64,000 bases of DNA from assembly GCF_014529625.1 (NCBI RefSeq), contig NZ_CP076039.1, positions 496,001 through 560,000 on the forward strand, given 5' to 3'. The translations under genes were made by a program, and so were the position numbers. The notes under the pieces were generated by a model, which did no database searches, was not told where the DNA came from, and saw nothing but the letters and a program-made list of their open reading frames with translations. This DNA comes from Candidatus Pelagisphaera phototrophica. Its GTDB lineage: Bacteria > Verrucomicrobiota > Verrucomicrobiia > Opitutales > Opitutaceae. Positions within the stretch are counted from its first letter, which is position 1, and every line of letters begins with the position of its first letter. Positions 43,779-50,433 of this stretch are shown one piece after another.

Positions 43779-43830
43779 GGTTCTACCTCGTAGATCGTTT
43801 CGGCGGTTGTCCCTTTCTTTATTGCAAGAA

Positions 43831-43852
43831 ACCCTGATAGAAAGATCAGGGT
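43831..43852 (+). promoter_or_regulatory. CTERM upstream inverted repeat, copy B (promoter part lost)
   Basis: ACCCTGAT (43831-43838) and ATCAGGGT (43845-43852) are intact, but the downstream bases show no TGGC or TGC elements at the expected spacing. Confidence 0.5.
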
Positions 43853-44495
43853 GACAAAAGTGTGGGTTTATGCTAATAATTTTACAGTAATTGAGGTTCT
43901 CTTTAAAATCAGGAAGTTATTTTTCGTTTTAGCACTGCTACCTGCTTCGGCCTCGGCAGCTTTGATTTTTACCATCGATACATTCACCCCTGATCAATTG
44001 ACGATCAGCATTCCTGCAGGGTCCGCGACCCTTGATGCAACAGGGACGCCTCCACCAGATAGTGATGCCTCCTATCTTTACATAATTGATCCTGACGGAT
44101 TAAACGAGAACTGGATACTTGGCGATACCAGCAGTTCGGTCAGCGGAGCAATTAATGGAATAGGCTTTTTTCAGCACGGCAGTTTTGACAGCAGTTTGGA
44201 CCCTCATGGTAGCTCTGGTGACGTATTATATTTGGACTTCAACGATCCACTCTCAGACGGCGATACGGTTACTTCTGCAATCACAGCTACATGGTCGGGA
44301 AGCAATGCATTTGACCCATCGGCCGTATCGTCGTTATCGTTAATTTGGGGAGAGGACGGATATCCTTCATCCTATCCTTTTGGCGATCCTCAGGGTACGA
44401 CATCGACATCAGCCGTCCCCGACACAGGGTCTACAGCAGCCCTCCTAGGATTAGGTGTAGCGGCTCTAGCCTTTGCTAGACGCAGGCTGGGATAG
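43851..44495 (+). CDS. VPDTG-CTERM protein B, near-identical to E with replaced 5' end
   Basis: The 214-residue product is almost identical from ALLPASASA onward to the gene at 49631: the body (FTIDTFTPDQLTISIPAGSA, SYLYIIDPDGLNENWILGDT) and the tail VPDTGSTAALLGLGVAALAF-ARRRLG match, with only three or so substitutions. The first 25 residues differ, start at a GTG at 43851 inside the end of the upstream inverted repeat, and form a poorer signal peptide. The inverted repeat ACCCTGAT/ATCAGGGT is present (43831-43852), but the GG-N10-GC element is lost. Expression is therefore doubtful, and the gene may be a silent copy. Confidence 0.7.
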   Translation: MTKVWVYANNFTVIEVLFKIRKLFFVLALLPASASAALIFTIDTFTPDQLTISIPAGSATLDATGTPPPDSDASYLYIIDPDGLNENWILGDTSSSVSGAINGIGFFQHGSFDSSLDPHGSSGDVLYLDFNDPLSDGDTVTSAITATWSGSNAFDPSAVSSLSLIWGEDGYPSSYPFGDPQGTTSTSAVPDTGSTAALLGLGVAALAFARRRLG

Positions 44496-44510
44496 GGTAT
44501 AGCTTCAGAG

Positions 44511-44533
44511 GCCCTTTGAGGGACAATTTTTTC
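44511..44533 (+). terminator. Conserved terminator-like hairpin after CTERM gene B
   Basis: CCCT-TTG-AGGG is followed by ACAATTTTTT. The same element follows CTERM genes D (48831) and E (50251), so it is part of the cassette. Confidence 0.5.
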
Positions 44534-44538
44534 TGGGG

Positions 44539-44579
44539 GCAGTTGCTGTGCTTAAGGTGATGAAGGTGTTTGTTTTCAT
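44539..44579 (-). pseudogene. 5' stub of the MKTNT membrane-protein family
   Basis: Minus-strand ATG at 44579 encodes MKTNTFITLSTATA and then runs into the conserved terminator sequence. The intact relatives at 46385 and 49484 start with the same residues. The upstream hairpin (44583-44607) is retained. Confidence 0.75.
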
Positions 44580-44582
44580 AAT

Positions 44583-44607
44583 GCGGCACTGAATAAGAAT
44601 AAGCCGC
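44583..44607 (-). promoter_or_regulatory. 5'-leader hairpin of MKTNT family (orphan copy)
   Basis: GCGGC and GCCGC arms are separated by 15 nt and end three bases (ATT) before the ATG of the stub. Confidence 0.45.
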
Positions 44608-44645
44608 ACAAAGAGGAAGATCTAAGTCGCCGTTCAGGTTACGTT

Positions 44646-45107
44646 TTGCTTTTATTTTCAATGTTTACAAGTTGTCGGACCGAAGTGCTTGACTCGCTAA
44701 AGCTATCGCTTGATTTAAAAGTAATGAGCGTCAACTTGAGCAATCCTGACGGAAAGGGTGTTTTTACGATAACTGCCATAGGCCAGAAGGAGGACACTGT
44801 GACACTAAGTATGGAGGGGAAGGTTGAGGGATATGGCTTCATCACTTTGACACACAAATATGAGTATATGTCTCAGCCAAACTCAAAGGAACGTTCACTC
44901 GGAACAGTCACCGGGGCTGCTGAAGCTATTTTAGAAGATGGCGGTCTTGTTTATGGGCCAAGACAAATGGGGACGTTCACTCGTGACAGTGATAAAATGG
45001 AGGTTTACTTTACAGATCATGTCTCAAACGGAGATCACAATTTTGTCCGCTTTGAGATTGATCTTATAAGGAAACAGTCAGACGTCTCATTTTGGTCACT
45101 CAAGTAG
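44646..45107 (+). CDS. Putative lipoprotein of unknown function
   Basis: The 153-codon frame starts at a TTG at 44646 with MLLFSMFTSCRTEVLDSLKL; FTSC could be a lipobox with Cys at residue 10, giving a very short signal. The body is beta-rich (GKGVFTITAIGQKEDTVTLS, MEGKVEGYGFITLTHKYEYM). It ends DHNFVRFEIDLIRKQSDVSF-WSLK. No family was recognised. The upstream DNA belongs to the leader of the MKTNT stub, so the gene may have been inserted or may have lost its 5' end. An in-frame ATG at 44661 is the alternative start. Confidence 0.5.
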   Translation: MLLFSMFTSCRTEVLDSLKLSLDLKVMSVNLSNPDGKGVFTITAIGQKEDTVTLSMEGKVEGYGFITLTHKYEYMSQPNSKERSLGTVTGAAEAILEDGGLVYGPRQMGTFTRDSDKMEVYFTDHVSNGDHNFVRFEIDLIRKQSDVSFWSLK

Positions 45108-45244
45108 ATTCTGTCTGGTAACAACTCATTGAGATTAATAAGAAGCACCCAGAGATGCTAGGAGGGTAGCAGCCGAGGCTAGACAAGCTGCGAGAATGGA
45201 TGGGGCAGATGGCTGACGGCTAGCTCAAAGGTTTTGAAGCCAGT

Positions 45245-45778
45245 CTAGTAAAATGCTCTGGCCAGAGGATCCTTGTCTTTAGACCATTCTCTAAAAGCCA
45301 ACGTGAAAGGATGCCAGCGGAAGCTAGGTTGTTTCTTTAATTCATCCACATCTTCCCAAAAGTCGGCGTGGGGAACGCCTAGCCCACCGAGCCACTGCCA
45401 AAGTTCTTTACGATCTGCAGCTCTTCTTAGCTCCAGCTCATAAGAATGATAATCCATCAACCCCAGCTTCCATTGAAAGCGGATATTTCCAAGATTCATG
45501 ATATTCGCTCTTTGATAAAGGGCTATTTGTTCCCACTCCCCCTTGCTTACTGAGTCAAAGTTATGATCACGCAACACTCTACCGAGCAGTTCTGAGAACC
45601 CATCATCGCGAGCATTTGCAAGCGATGCCTGGTACAAATTCACGTTCCGTTGTTGCCTTGCTTGCGAGGTGGCTACTTCTGAGTTTTATCTTAGCTCAAT
45701 AATTAGGAAAACAAGGCCGGCTAAAACGGCGACGTTACTAAGTACTGTAGTGAGAATTTGGACTGTGTTAGATTTCAT
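45245..45778 (-). pseudogene. MKTNT-family membrane protein with in-frame TAA
   Basis: The ATG at 45778 opens MKSNTVQILTTVLSNVAVLA and GLVFLIIELR, then TAA at 45686-45688, then in the same frame NSEVATSQARQQRNVNLYQA through GEWEQIALYQRANIMNLGNI to REWSKDKDPLARAFY. Intact relatives have Gln at this position (E-L-R-Q), so a single CAA-to-TAA change explains it. Restarting at 45643 would give a protein without its TM helix. The leader has its own hairpin with GGAGG (45782-45802). Confidence 0.8.
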
Positions 45779-45781
45779 AAT

Positions 45782-45802
45782 GCCTCCTGCATTAATGGAG
45801 GC
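45782..45802 (-). promoter_or_regulatory. 5'-leader hairpin with GGAGG in its 3' arm
   Basis: Read on the minus strand, GCCTCC-ATTAATGCA-GGAGGC is followed by ATT and the ATG. The sequence differs from the GCGGC/GCCGC hairpins of the relatives but has the same position, and it would mask a Shine-Dalgarno-like GGAGG. Confidence 0.5.
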
Positions 45803-45863
45803 ACCCTCAAAGCACAAATTTATTGGGAAGAAGCCGTGGCTTTATCTCAGCACTAACGAAGAC

Positions 45864-46385
45864 CTAAATCTCGTACGGGCTTTTATTATCTTTAGACCAC
45901 TCAATAAATTTCGTTCGGATTGCCCCCGCTTGGAAGTCCTTCTCCTCTGACCTTACGATTGCATCTGCCTTGAAGTCCTCGGGAACGAAAACCTCTAACC
46001 ATTCCCACAATGGAAGGCGGTTTGCGGCACTATTAATATAAAGAAGATAGATACCGTCATCGATTAAACCTTTGTTGTACTGGAACCAGATGTCTCGGGC
46101 ACGAGTCCTTTCAATTGATTCGTGGCGAGCGATCTGAAACCACTCATTTTTCGTCACGGAGTCAAAGTCATGTTGCTTGTAAACCCGGGCCATTAGCTCC
46201 GAAAATTCTTGGTCTGGTGCGTATGCTACGTTCTGGTCAATATAGCTCAATGCCCGTTGTTGGGTCATCTGAGAAAGAGCGATTGTTGAAGTCTGTCTTA
46301 GTTCAAATATAAGGAAGACCAGCCCAACGAGGACCCCGACATTGGCAGTTGCTGTACTTAATGTGATGAAGGTGTTTGTTTTCAT
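45864..46385 (-). CDS. One-TM membrane protein, MKTNT family, copy 1
   Basis: The 173-residue protein starts at the ATG at 46385 with MKTNTFITLSTATANVGVLV, a TM helix through GLVFLIFELRQ, then a cytoplasmic helical region with the pattern (F)SELMARVYKQHDFDSVTKNE, WFQIARHESIERTRARDIWF and LPLWEWLEVFVP. Similar small proteins (N-terminal V-G-V-L-V-G-x-V-F-L-x-x-E-x-x-Q helix) are scattered in marine bacteria without known function. It lies tail-to-head in the CTERM array, convergent with the CTERM genes on its right-hand cassette boundary. The frame extension to 46415 is inside the leader hairpin. Confidence 0.65.
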   Translation of the reverse strand: MKTNTFITLSTATANVGVLVGLVFLIFELRQTSTIALSQMTQQRALSYIDQNVAYAPDQEFSELMARVYKQHDFDSVTKNEWFQIARHESIERTRARDIWFQYNKGLIDDGIYLLYINSAANRLPLWEWLEVFVPEDFKADAIVRSEEKDFQAGAIRTKFIEWSKDNKSPYEI

Positions 46386-46388
46386 AAT

Positions 46389-46413
46389 GCGGTACGAAAT
46401 AAGAACAAGCCGC
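46389..46413 (-). promoter_or_regulatory. 5'-leader hairpin of MKTNT family copy 1
   Basis: GCGG (46389-46392) and CCGC (46410-46413) enclose 17 nt, and the hairpin base is separated from the ATG by ATT, as in the relatives. Confidence 0.45.
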
Positions 46414-46493
46414 ATTGAGAGGAAGAGCTAAGTGGAACTTCAGGTAGGATTTGACAAGGAAAAGCCTTAGGTAATTTCCGCTATTTGCAAGGA

Positions 46494-46546
46494 ACCCTGA
46501 TAGTACTATCAGGGTGGATTTTGCCTCACTTGGCGCGATACATGCG
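46494..46546 (+). promoter_or_regulatory. Shared CTERM upstream block, copy C
   Basis: ACCCTGAT (46494-46501) and ATCAGGGT (46508-46515) are perfect. TGGCGCGATACATGCG at 46531-46546 has GG and GC 10 bp apart. The ATG at 46560 is 15 nt after the C of GC. Confidence 0.6.
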
Positions 46547-46559
46547 TTACACAGATAAT

Positions 46560-47171
46560 ATGAAAATTAACGCCAAACTGCTCAAAATCATTCTTCTTTT
46601 GTCACTTCTCCCTGCCTCGGCCTCGGCGGTAGCTATCACCATTTTTGATGAATCCATAGACGGCGATGCCGGATCAATTCATCCGGGTGCCACAACGGTT
46701 GGGCTTACGGATGGGTCCAATATCATCGTGGGCTCACTTGGCTACGATTATGACTACTTCAGGGTTCCGGTTGACGGCAGTAGCGCGACGATTACGGACA
46801 TGATGTTGACGTTTGAAGGCAATGGATCGTCGGGGGTGAGGGAGGTATTTGTTTCGTTTTACGATAGTGAAGGAAAAGTGGGTTCGTCCACTCCTCCAAA
46901 TTTCTTTGTGCCCTTTAGCGACCAATCATTGTTCAGCGGATCGTTTGGTCCGTCCACTCCTGGATTTTCTGAATGGGCCAACAATCAAACCGAATTTCTC
47001 TTTGAGATCGTACCCGCGTACGCGACCGGGGCGGGGGCTAACAACAACTATTCGTTGCAGATCGACGCGACGGTCGTCCAATACAGTTCCGTCCCCGACA
47101 CAGGGTCCACAGCAGCTCTCCTTGGATTGGGTGTTGTAGCTCTTGCCTTTGCTAGGTGCAAACTGGGTTAA
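46560..47171 (+). CDS. VPDTG-CTERM protein C
   Basis: The 203-residue protein has a signal peptide (LLKIILLLSLLPASASA), then a beta-sandwich-like body: IHPGATTVGLTDGSNIIVGS, DYFRVPVDGSSATITDMMLT and VFVSFYDSEGKVGSS. The tail is SSVPDTGSTAALLGLGVVAL-AFARCKLG. The 3' end, including the sorting signal, is identical to that of protein A, showing that this part was copied with the downstream DNA. The start ATG at 46560 follows the sigma-54-like element at fixed spacing; the in-frame extension to 46485 is promoter DNA. Presumably it is exosortase-processed and surface-located. Confidence 0.8.
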   Translation: MKINAKLLKIILLLSLLPASASAVAITIFDESIDGDAGSIHPGATTVGLTDGSNIIVGSLGYDYDYFRVPVDGSSATITDMMLTFEGNGSSGVREVFVSFYDSEGKVGSSTPPNFFVPFSDQSLFSGSFGPSTPGFSEWANNQTEFLFEIVPAYATGAGANNNYSLQIDATVVQYSSVPDTGSTAALLGLGVVALAFARCKLG

Positions 47172-47176
47172 GGAGT

Positions 47177-47210
47177 GTAAAGTTTTCCGACAAATGTCGG
47201 GATGTTTTAC
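47177..47210. promoter_or_regulatory. Nested palindrome, second copy
   Basis: GTAAA...CCGACA-AA-TGTCGG...TTTAC, identical in its core to 42819-42852, lies 101 bp upstream of the GG of the promoter at 47310. Confidence 0.45.
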
Positions 47211-47309
47211 AGTTTTCCCAACATCAATATTTATTAGCGATTATTAATGAAATTTTAAAGTACTGATAGCTAGTTGCTAACAGAAAGTGCATGAAGGCAT
47301 TGGTCTGTT

Positions 47310-47325
47310 TGGCACAAAAGTTGCA
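47310..47325 (+). promoter_or_regulatory. Sigma-54-type promoter TGGCACAAAAGTTGCA, second copy
   Basis: The sequence is identical to that at 42952. The C of the -12 GC is 47324 and the ATG is at 47338, 14 nt later. Confidence 0.75.
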
Positions 47326-47337
47326 TAAACGATCACT

Positions 47338-48030
47338 ATGAAATTGGCCGAAAACGTAGGGAACGAAACAAGTGAAAAAGGTGTGTTCAACTCACGCACT
47401 TCCAGAATGGCGAGGTACTCAGCCGCAGCGGCGGGAGTGGCTGCGGTAAGCTCTCTAGAAGTAGATGCTGCCATGATCAAGGTGATCGTAACGGATCCGC
47501 TTGCACAAGGCACAAGTTTCTACTATTTAGACCTCAGCACGATAAAGCCCGATACAACTCTTCACATGTCCCAGTATTTTTCGAGTTCCGAATCGGGTTC
47601 TGCTTTCGTTGCAGGGTTTAACAGCGGGCAAGGGTCTGTTGTCGTTAGTTCTTCCTATGCTTCTTCGCACTTACGTTCTTTTTCCAATGGATCAACCATA
47701 CGGGGTCCTGGGGATTTATTTGGTTATTTAAGTTCGACTAGTTACCTTTCGGGCTCATCATTCTTGCTCGGGTTTAGGATTAATCAAGGCTCAAGCGATT
47801 ATACAAACGGCTGGTTCAAAGTCACAATCGACGGTACATCTTCATTCACGCTTAACAGCTACGGCTACAACTCTACGCTTAATGGAGCAGCCATTGCTGG
47901 GCAGGGAACTGTTGCTGGAGCTCCTGTTGCTGGAGTTCCAGATACTGGTCCTGGCATCGTTGGCCTTGCTCTCCTCGGGGCGGGAGCCGCTGGGGTCCGC
48001 TTGCTACGAAAGCTAAGGGCTGGCAAGTAG
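47338..48030 (+). CDS. Exported VPDTGPG-CTERM protein, second family, copy 2
   Basis: This 230-residue paralogue of the gene at 42980 has the same N-terminal arrangement (TSRMARYSAAAAGVAAVSSL, EVDAA), conserved strands (LHMSQYFSSSESGSAFVAGF, GWFKVTIDGTSSFTLNSYGY) and tail VPDTGPGIVGLALLGAGAAG. The middle (about residues 100-145) and the stretch before the signal core have diverged, while the 3' third is nearly identical at DNA level. This suggests duplication plus gene conversion. It is followed 41 bp later by an orphan CTERM tail. The function is unknown. Confidence 0.78.
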   Translation: MKLAENVGNETSEKGVFNSRTSRMARYSAAAAGVAAVSSLEVDAAMIKVIVTDPLAQGTSFYYLDLSTIKPDTTLHMSQYFSSSESGSAFVAGFNSGQGSVVVSSSYASSHLRSFSNGSTIRGPGDLFGYLSSTSYLSGSSFLLGFRINQGSSDYTNGWFKVTIDGTSSFTLNSYGYNSTLNGAAIAGQGTVAGAPVAGVPDTGPGIVGLALLGAGAAGVRLLRKLRAGK

Positions 48031-48071
48031 TCCAAGGCTAACGCCCATCGTTGGTGAGTACAGGGGTCTGT

Positions 48072-48140
48072 GGCTCCACAGCGGCCCTTTTTGGAGCTGG
48101 CGTTGCGGCTCTAGCCTTTGCTAGGCGCAGACTGGGATAA
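48072..48140 (+). pseudogene. Orphan VPDTG-CTERM tail fragment, second copy
   Basis: The relic encodes GSTAALFGAGVAALAFARRR-LG and TAA without an upstream body. It is the counterpart of the fragment at 43713, so it was part of the duplicated block. Confidence 0.75.
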
Positions 48141-48192
48141 GGTATCGATGTTTTAGGTCGTTTAGGCGGTCGTCCCTTTTTTTTTGCAAGCA

Positions 48193-48245
48193 ACCCTGAT
48201 AGTACGATCGGGGTGCATTTTGCCTCACTTGGCACGAGACATGCA
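48193..48245 (+). promoter_or_regulatory. Shared CTERM upstream block, copy D
   Basis: ACCCTGAT (48193-48200) pairs with ATCGGGGT (48207-48214), one G-T wobble. TGGCACGAGACATGCA at 48230-48245 is a good GG-N10-GC element. The ATG at 48259 is 15 nt after the C of GC. Confidence 0.62.
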
Positions 48246-48258
48246 TGAGGAAAATACA

Positions 48259-48816
48259 ATGAAACTTGCCGCGAATCTGCTCAAAATCAGTCTCCTGTTA
48301 GCGCTTCTCCCTGCTTCGGCATCGGCGGTAACCATTACCATCTCGGCTCCGAGCGACTCGGCGACCGAAATAACACTCACGGCCACTGGGACATATTACT
48401 TCCCGCTTCAAAATGCCATTTCTTTTTCCGATATAGGGGATTATATCGGAAACGACGGGCCAGATGATAGGGTGGTAAATCTGTCAGCTGGGATACTTGC
48501 AAACGGAGCAGCATCAACTATTACTTACTTGGACACTGATGCCGGAGGAGGAGACGATTTTTGGCTCGGTTTTAGCACCTTATTGTACGGCTCCTATACG
48601 GTCTCAGGCAGCGCCACGGCAGACCTGTCGACAATTGGGCATACTTTTGGCCAGCTTAACATAGGAACGTATGAGTCTGGCGGCAATAGTTTGATAGTTC
48701 AGTACAGCTCCGTCCCCGACACAGGCTCCCCCCCCGTCCCCGACACAGGGTCCACAGCAGTTCTTCTTGGAGCTGGTATAGTAGCTCTATCCCTTGCGAG
48801 ACGCAGGCTGGTTTAA
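48259..48816 (+). CDS. VPDTG-CTERM protein D with doubled VPDTGS motif
   Basis: The 185-residue protein has a signal peptide (NLLKISLLLALLPASASA), a body with ITLTATGTYYFPLQNAISFS and YLDTDAGGGDDFWLGFSTLL, and the tail SSVPDTGSPPVPDTGSTAVL, then LGAGIVALSLARRRLV. The recognition motif is present twice, 8 residues apart, with only the second next to the TM helix. This looks like a tail added onto a pre-existing tail by recombination. Start and promoter spacing are as in the other members. A terminator-like hairpin follows at 48831. Confidence 0.8.
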   Translation: MKLAANLLKISLLLALLPASASAVTITISAPSDSATEITLTATGTYYFPLQNAISFSDIGDYIGNDGPDDRVVNLSAGILANGAASTITYLDTDAGGGDDFWLGFSTLLYGSYTVSGSATADLSTIGHTFGQLNIGTYESGGNSLIVQYSSVPDTGSPPVPDTGSTAVLLGAGIVALSLARRRLV

Positions 48817-48830
48817 GAACAACTTCAGAA

Positions 48831-48853
48831 GCCCTTTGAGGGACAATTTTTTC
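48831..48853 (+). terminator. Conserved terminator-like hairpin after CTERM gene D
   Basis: CCCT-TTG-AGGG is followed by ACAATTTTTT. Outer bases CAGAA and TTCTG can extend the pairing. Confidence 0.5.
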
Positions 48854-48938
48854 TGGAGGCAGTTGATCCAATCTGTTCAGATACTAAATTCAAATTTTAA
48901 GCGTTCTAGACTCATGGATAAGTCGCAATCAAAGTACA

Positions 48939-49484
48939 TCAGAAGGTCTTTTGTACTCCTATGCCACCGATTGGACTCTCATTGAGCTTTGCCCATTCTA
49001 CGAACTTCGAAGAGTGCAACGTTGGTTCAAAATTGGATTTATTTGCATGAGCTTCTACGGCGGCAGTGTACTCAGGGTTTACAGAGACGATCCTGAGCCA
49101 TTTCCAGAGAGGTAGTCTAGTAGCTCCCATTCCAAGACTAAATTCGGCGATACTTTTGTCTATAAGACCTTCTTTGTGTTGGAAGAAGACATCTTCTAGC
49201 CGCGTCATACGGGCAAGTTCATAGTTTGCTAACTGGTTCCACTCATCATCAGAAACAGAATCAAAGTCGGTACCCCTGATTGCTCGGTTAAGAAGATTTG
49301 AGAACTCTTCATCCTGAGCATAGTCTGAATATTCTTGGATGACACTTAAGGATCTCTCTTGCCTAATCTGAGAAAGAGCGATTGCTGAATTCTGTTTAAT
49401 TTCAAAGATAAGGAATACCAGTCCTACAAGGACCCCGACGTTGGCAGTTGCTGTACTTAATGTGATGAAGGTGTTTGTTTTCAT
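48939..49484 (-). CDS. One-TM membrane protein, MKTNT family, copy 2
   Basis: The 181-residue protein begins MKTNTFITLSTATANVGVLV and GLVFLIFEIKQNSAIALSQI, then has helices with DEEFSNLLNRAIRGTDFDSV, SDDEWNQLANYELARMTRLE and LPLWKWLRIVSV, ending HSSKFVEWAKLNESP. It aligns end to end with the copy at 46385, while the N-terminal 50 bases and leader are almost identical at DNA level. The C-terminal half has diverged. It points away from CTERM gene E across a shared leader region of about 150 bp, so the two promoters are back to back. Confidence 0.68.
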   Translation of the reverse strand: MKTNTFITLSTATANVGVLVGLVFLIFEIKQNSAIALSQIRQERSLSVIQEYSDYAQDEEFSNLLNRAIRGTDFDSVSDDEWNQLANYELARMTRLEDVFFQHKEGLIDKSIAEFSLGMGATRLPLWKWLRIVSVNPEYTAAVEAHANKSNFEPTLHSSKFVEWAKLNESPIGGIGVQKTF

Positions 49485-49487
49485 AAT

Positions 49488-49512
49488 GCGGCACTAGATA
49501 GGCATAAGCCGC
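49488..49512 (-). promoter_or_regulatory. 5'-leader hairpin of MKTNT family copy 2
   Basis: GCGGC (49488-49492) and GCCGC (49508-49512) are separated by 15 nt, with ATT between the hairpin and the ATG. Confidence 0.45.
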
Positions 49513-49564
49513 ATCAAGAGGAAGAGCTAAGTGGCTTTAATACCCCTACCCTTTTTTGCAAGGA

Positions 49565-49617
49565 ACCCTGATAGCACGATCAGGGTGCATTTTGCTTCAC
49601 TTGGCGCGAGACATGCC
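49565..49617 (+). promoter_or_regulatory. Shared CTERM upstream block, copy E
   Basis: ACCCTGAT (49565-49572) and ATCAGGGT (49579-49586) are perfect. TGGCGCGAGACATGCC at 49602-49617 has GG and GC 10 bp apart. The ATG at 49631 is 15 nt after the C of GC. Confidence 0.6.
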
Positions 49618-49630
49618 TAAGTTGGAAACG

Positions 49631-50236
49631 ATGAAATTTTCCGCCAATCTGCTCAAAATCAGTCTTCTTATGGCACTGCTACCTGCTTCGGCCTCGGCAG
49701 CTTTGATTTTTACCATCGATACATTCACCCCTGATCAATTGACGATCAGCATTCCTGCAGGGTCCGCGACCCTTGATGCAACAGGGACGCCTCCACCAGA
49801 TAGTGATGCCTCCTATCTTTACATAATTGATCCTGACGGATTAAACGAGAACTGGATACTTGGCGATACCAGCAGTTCGGTCAGCGGAGCAATTAATGGA
49901 ATAGGCTTTTTTCAGCACGGCAGTTTTGACAGCAGTTTGGACCCTCATGATAGCTCTGGTGACGTATTATATTTGGCCTTCAACGATCCACTCTCAGACG
50001 GCGATACGGTTACTTCTGCAATCACAGCTACATGGTCGGGAAGCAATGCATTTGACCCATCGGCCGTATCGTCGTTATCGTTAATTTGGGGAGAGGACGG
50101 ATATCCTTCATCCTATCCTTTTGGCGATCCTCAGGGTACGACATCGACATCAGCCGTCCCCGACACAGGGTCTACAGCAGCCCTCCTAGGAGTAGGTGTA
50201 GCGGCTCTAGTCTTTGCTAGGCGCAAGCTGGGTTAA
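49631..50236 (+). CDS. VPDTG-CTERM protein E
   Basis: The 201-residue protein has a clean signal peptide (MKFSANLLKISLLMALLPAS, ASA), the body FTIDTFTPDQLTISIPAGSA to IWGEDGYPSSYPFGDPQGTT, and the tail SAVPDTGSTAALLGVGVAAL-VFARRKLG. The DNA from about 49673 to 50236 is nearly identical to 43923-44495. As it has the complete upstream block, E is the better candidate for the expressed copy. The body has no recognised enzyme motif. It is the last member of the array. Confidence 0.82.
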   Translation: MKFSANLLKISLLMALLPASASAALIFTIDTFTPDQLTISIPAGSATLDATGTPPPDSDASYLYIIDPDGLNENWILGDTSSSVSGAINGIGFFQHGSFDSSLDPHDSSGDVLYLAFNDPLSDGDTVTSAITATWSGSNAFDPSAVSSLSLIWGEDGYPSSYPFGDPQGTTSTSAVPDTGSTAALLGVGVAALVFARRKLG

Positions 50237-50250
50237 GAACAGCTTCAGAA

Positions 50251-50276
50251 GTCCTTTGAGGGACAATTTTTTCTGG
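50251..50276 (+). terminator. Conserved terminator-like hairpin after CTERM gene E
   Basis: GTCCT-TTGA-GGGAC is a 5-bp stem including one T-G pair, followed by AATTTTTT. Confidence 0.55.
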
Positions 50277-50433
50277 GGGCAGTGATGCATATACATTGCG
50301 ATGCTGCCGCCCCCCGCGACCCCGTCCCCCTTGCCTGCCTTCATCAAGATCAGCTGTCTCATAACACCAAGATCAGAGTGTTGCCAAAATGGTTTTAGTG
50401 GCAGCTATACGTCATTAAGCATTTATTTCCCCA

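Larger units (their letters stand above)
42730..43830. repeat. Long local duplication, left copy (partner 47088-48192)
   Basis: The block runs from the sorting signal of a CTERM gene through the nested palindrome, sigma-54 promoter, second-family gene and orphan tail into the next upstream block. It recurs at 47088-48192 with the same order. Intergenic parts differ by only a few bases, while the middle of the second-family gene has diverged more. Confidence 0.8.

Noticed and set aside
46485-46559. Extended N-termini of the CTERM genes into the upstream block
   Set aside because: The same 75-nt extension occurs before C, D and E because the promoter block is conserved DNA that happens to be open; signal peptides start at the downstream ATG.
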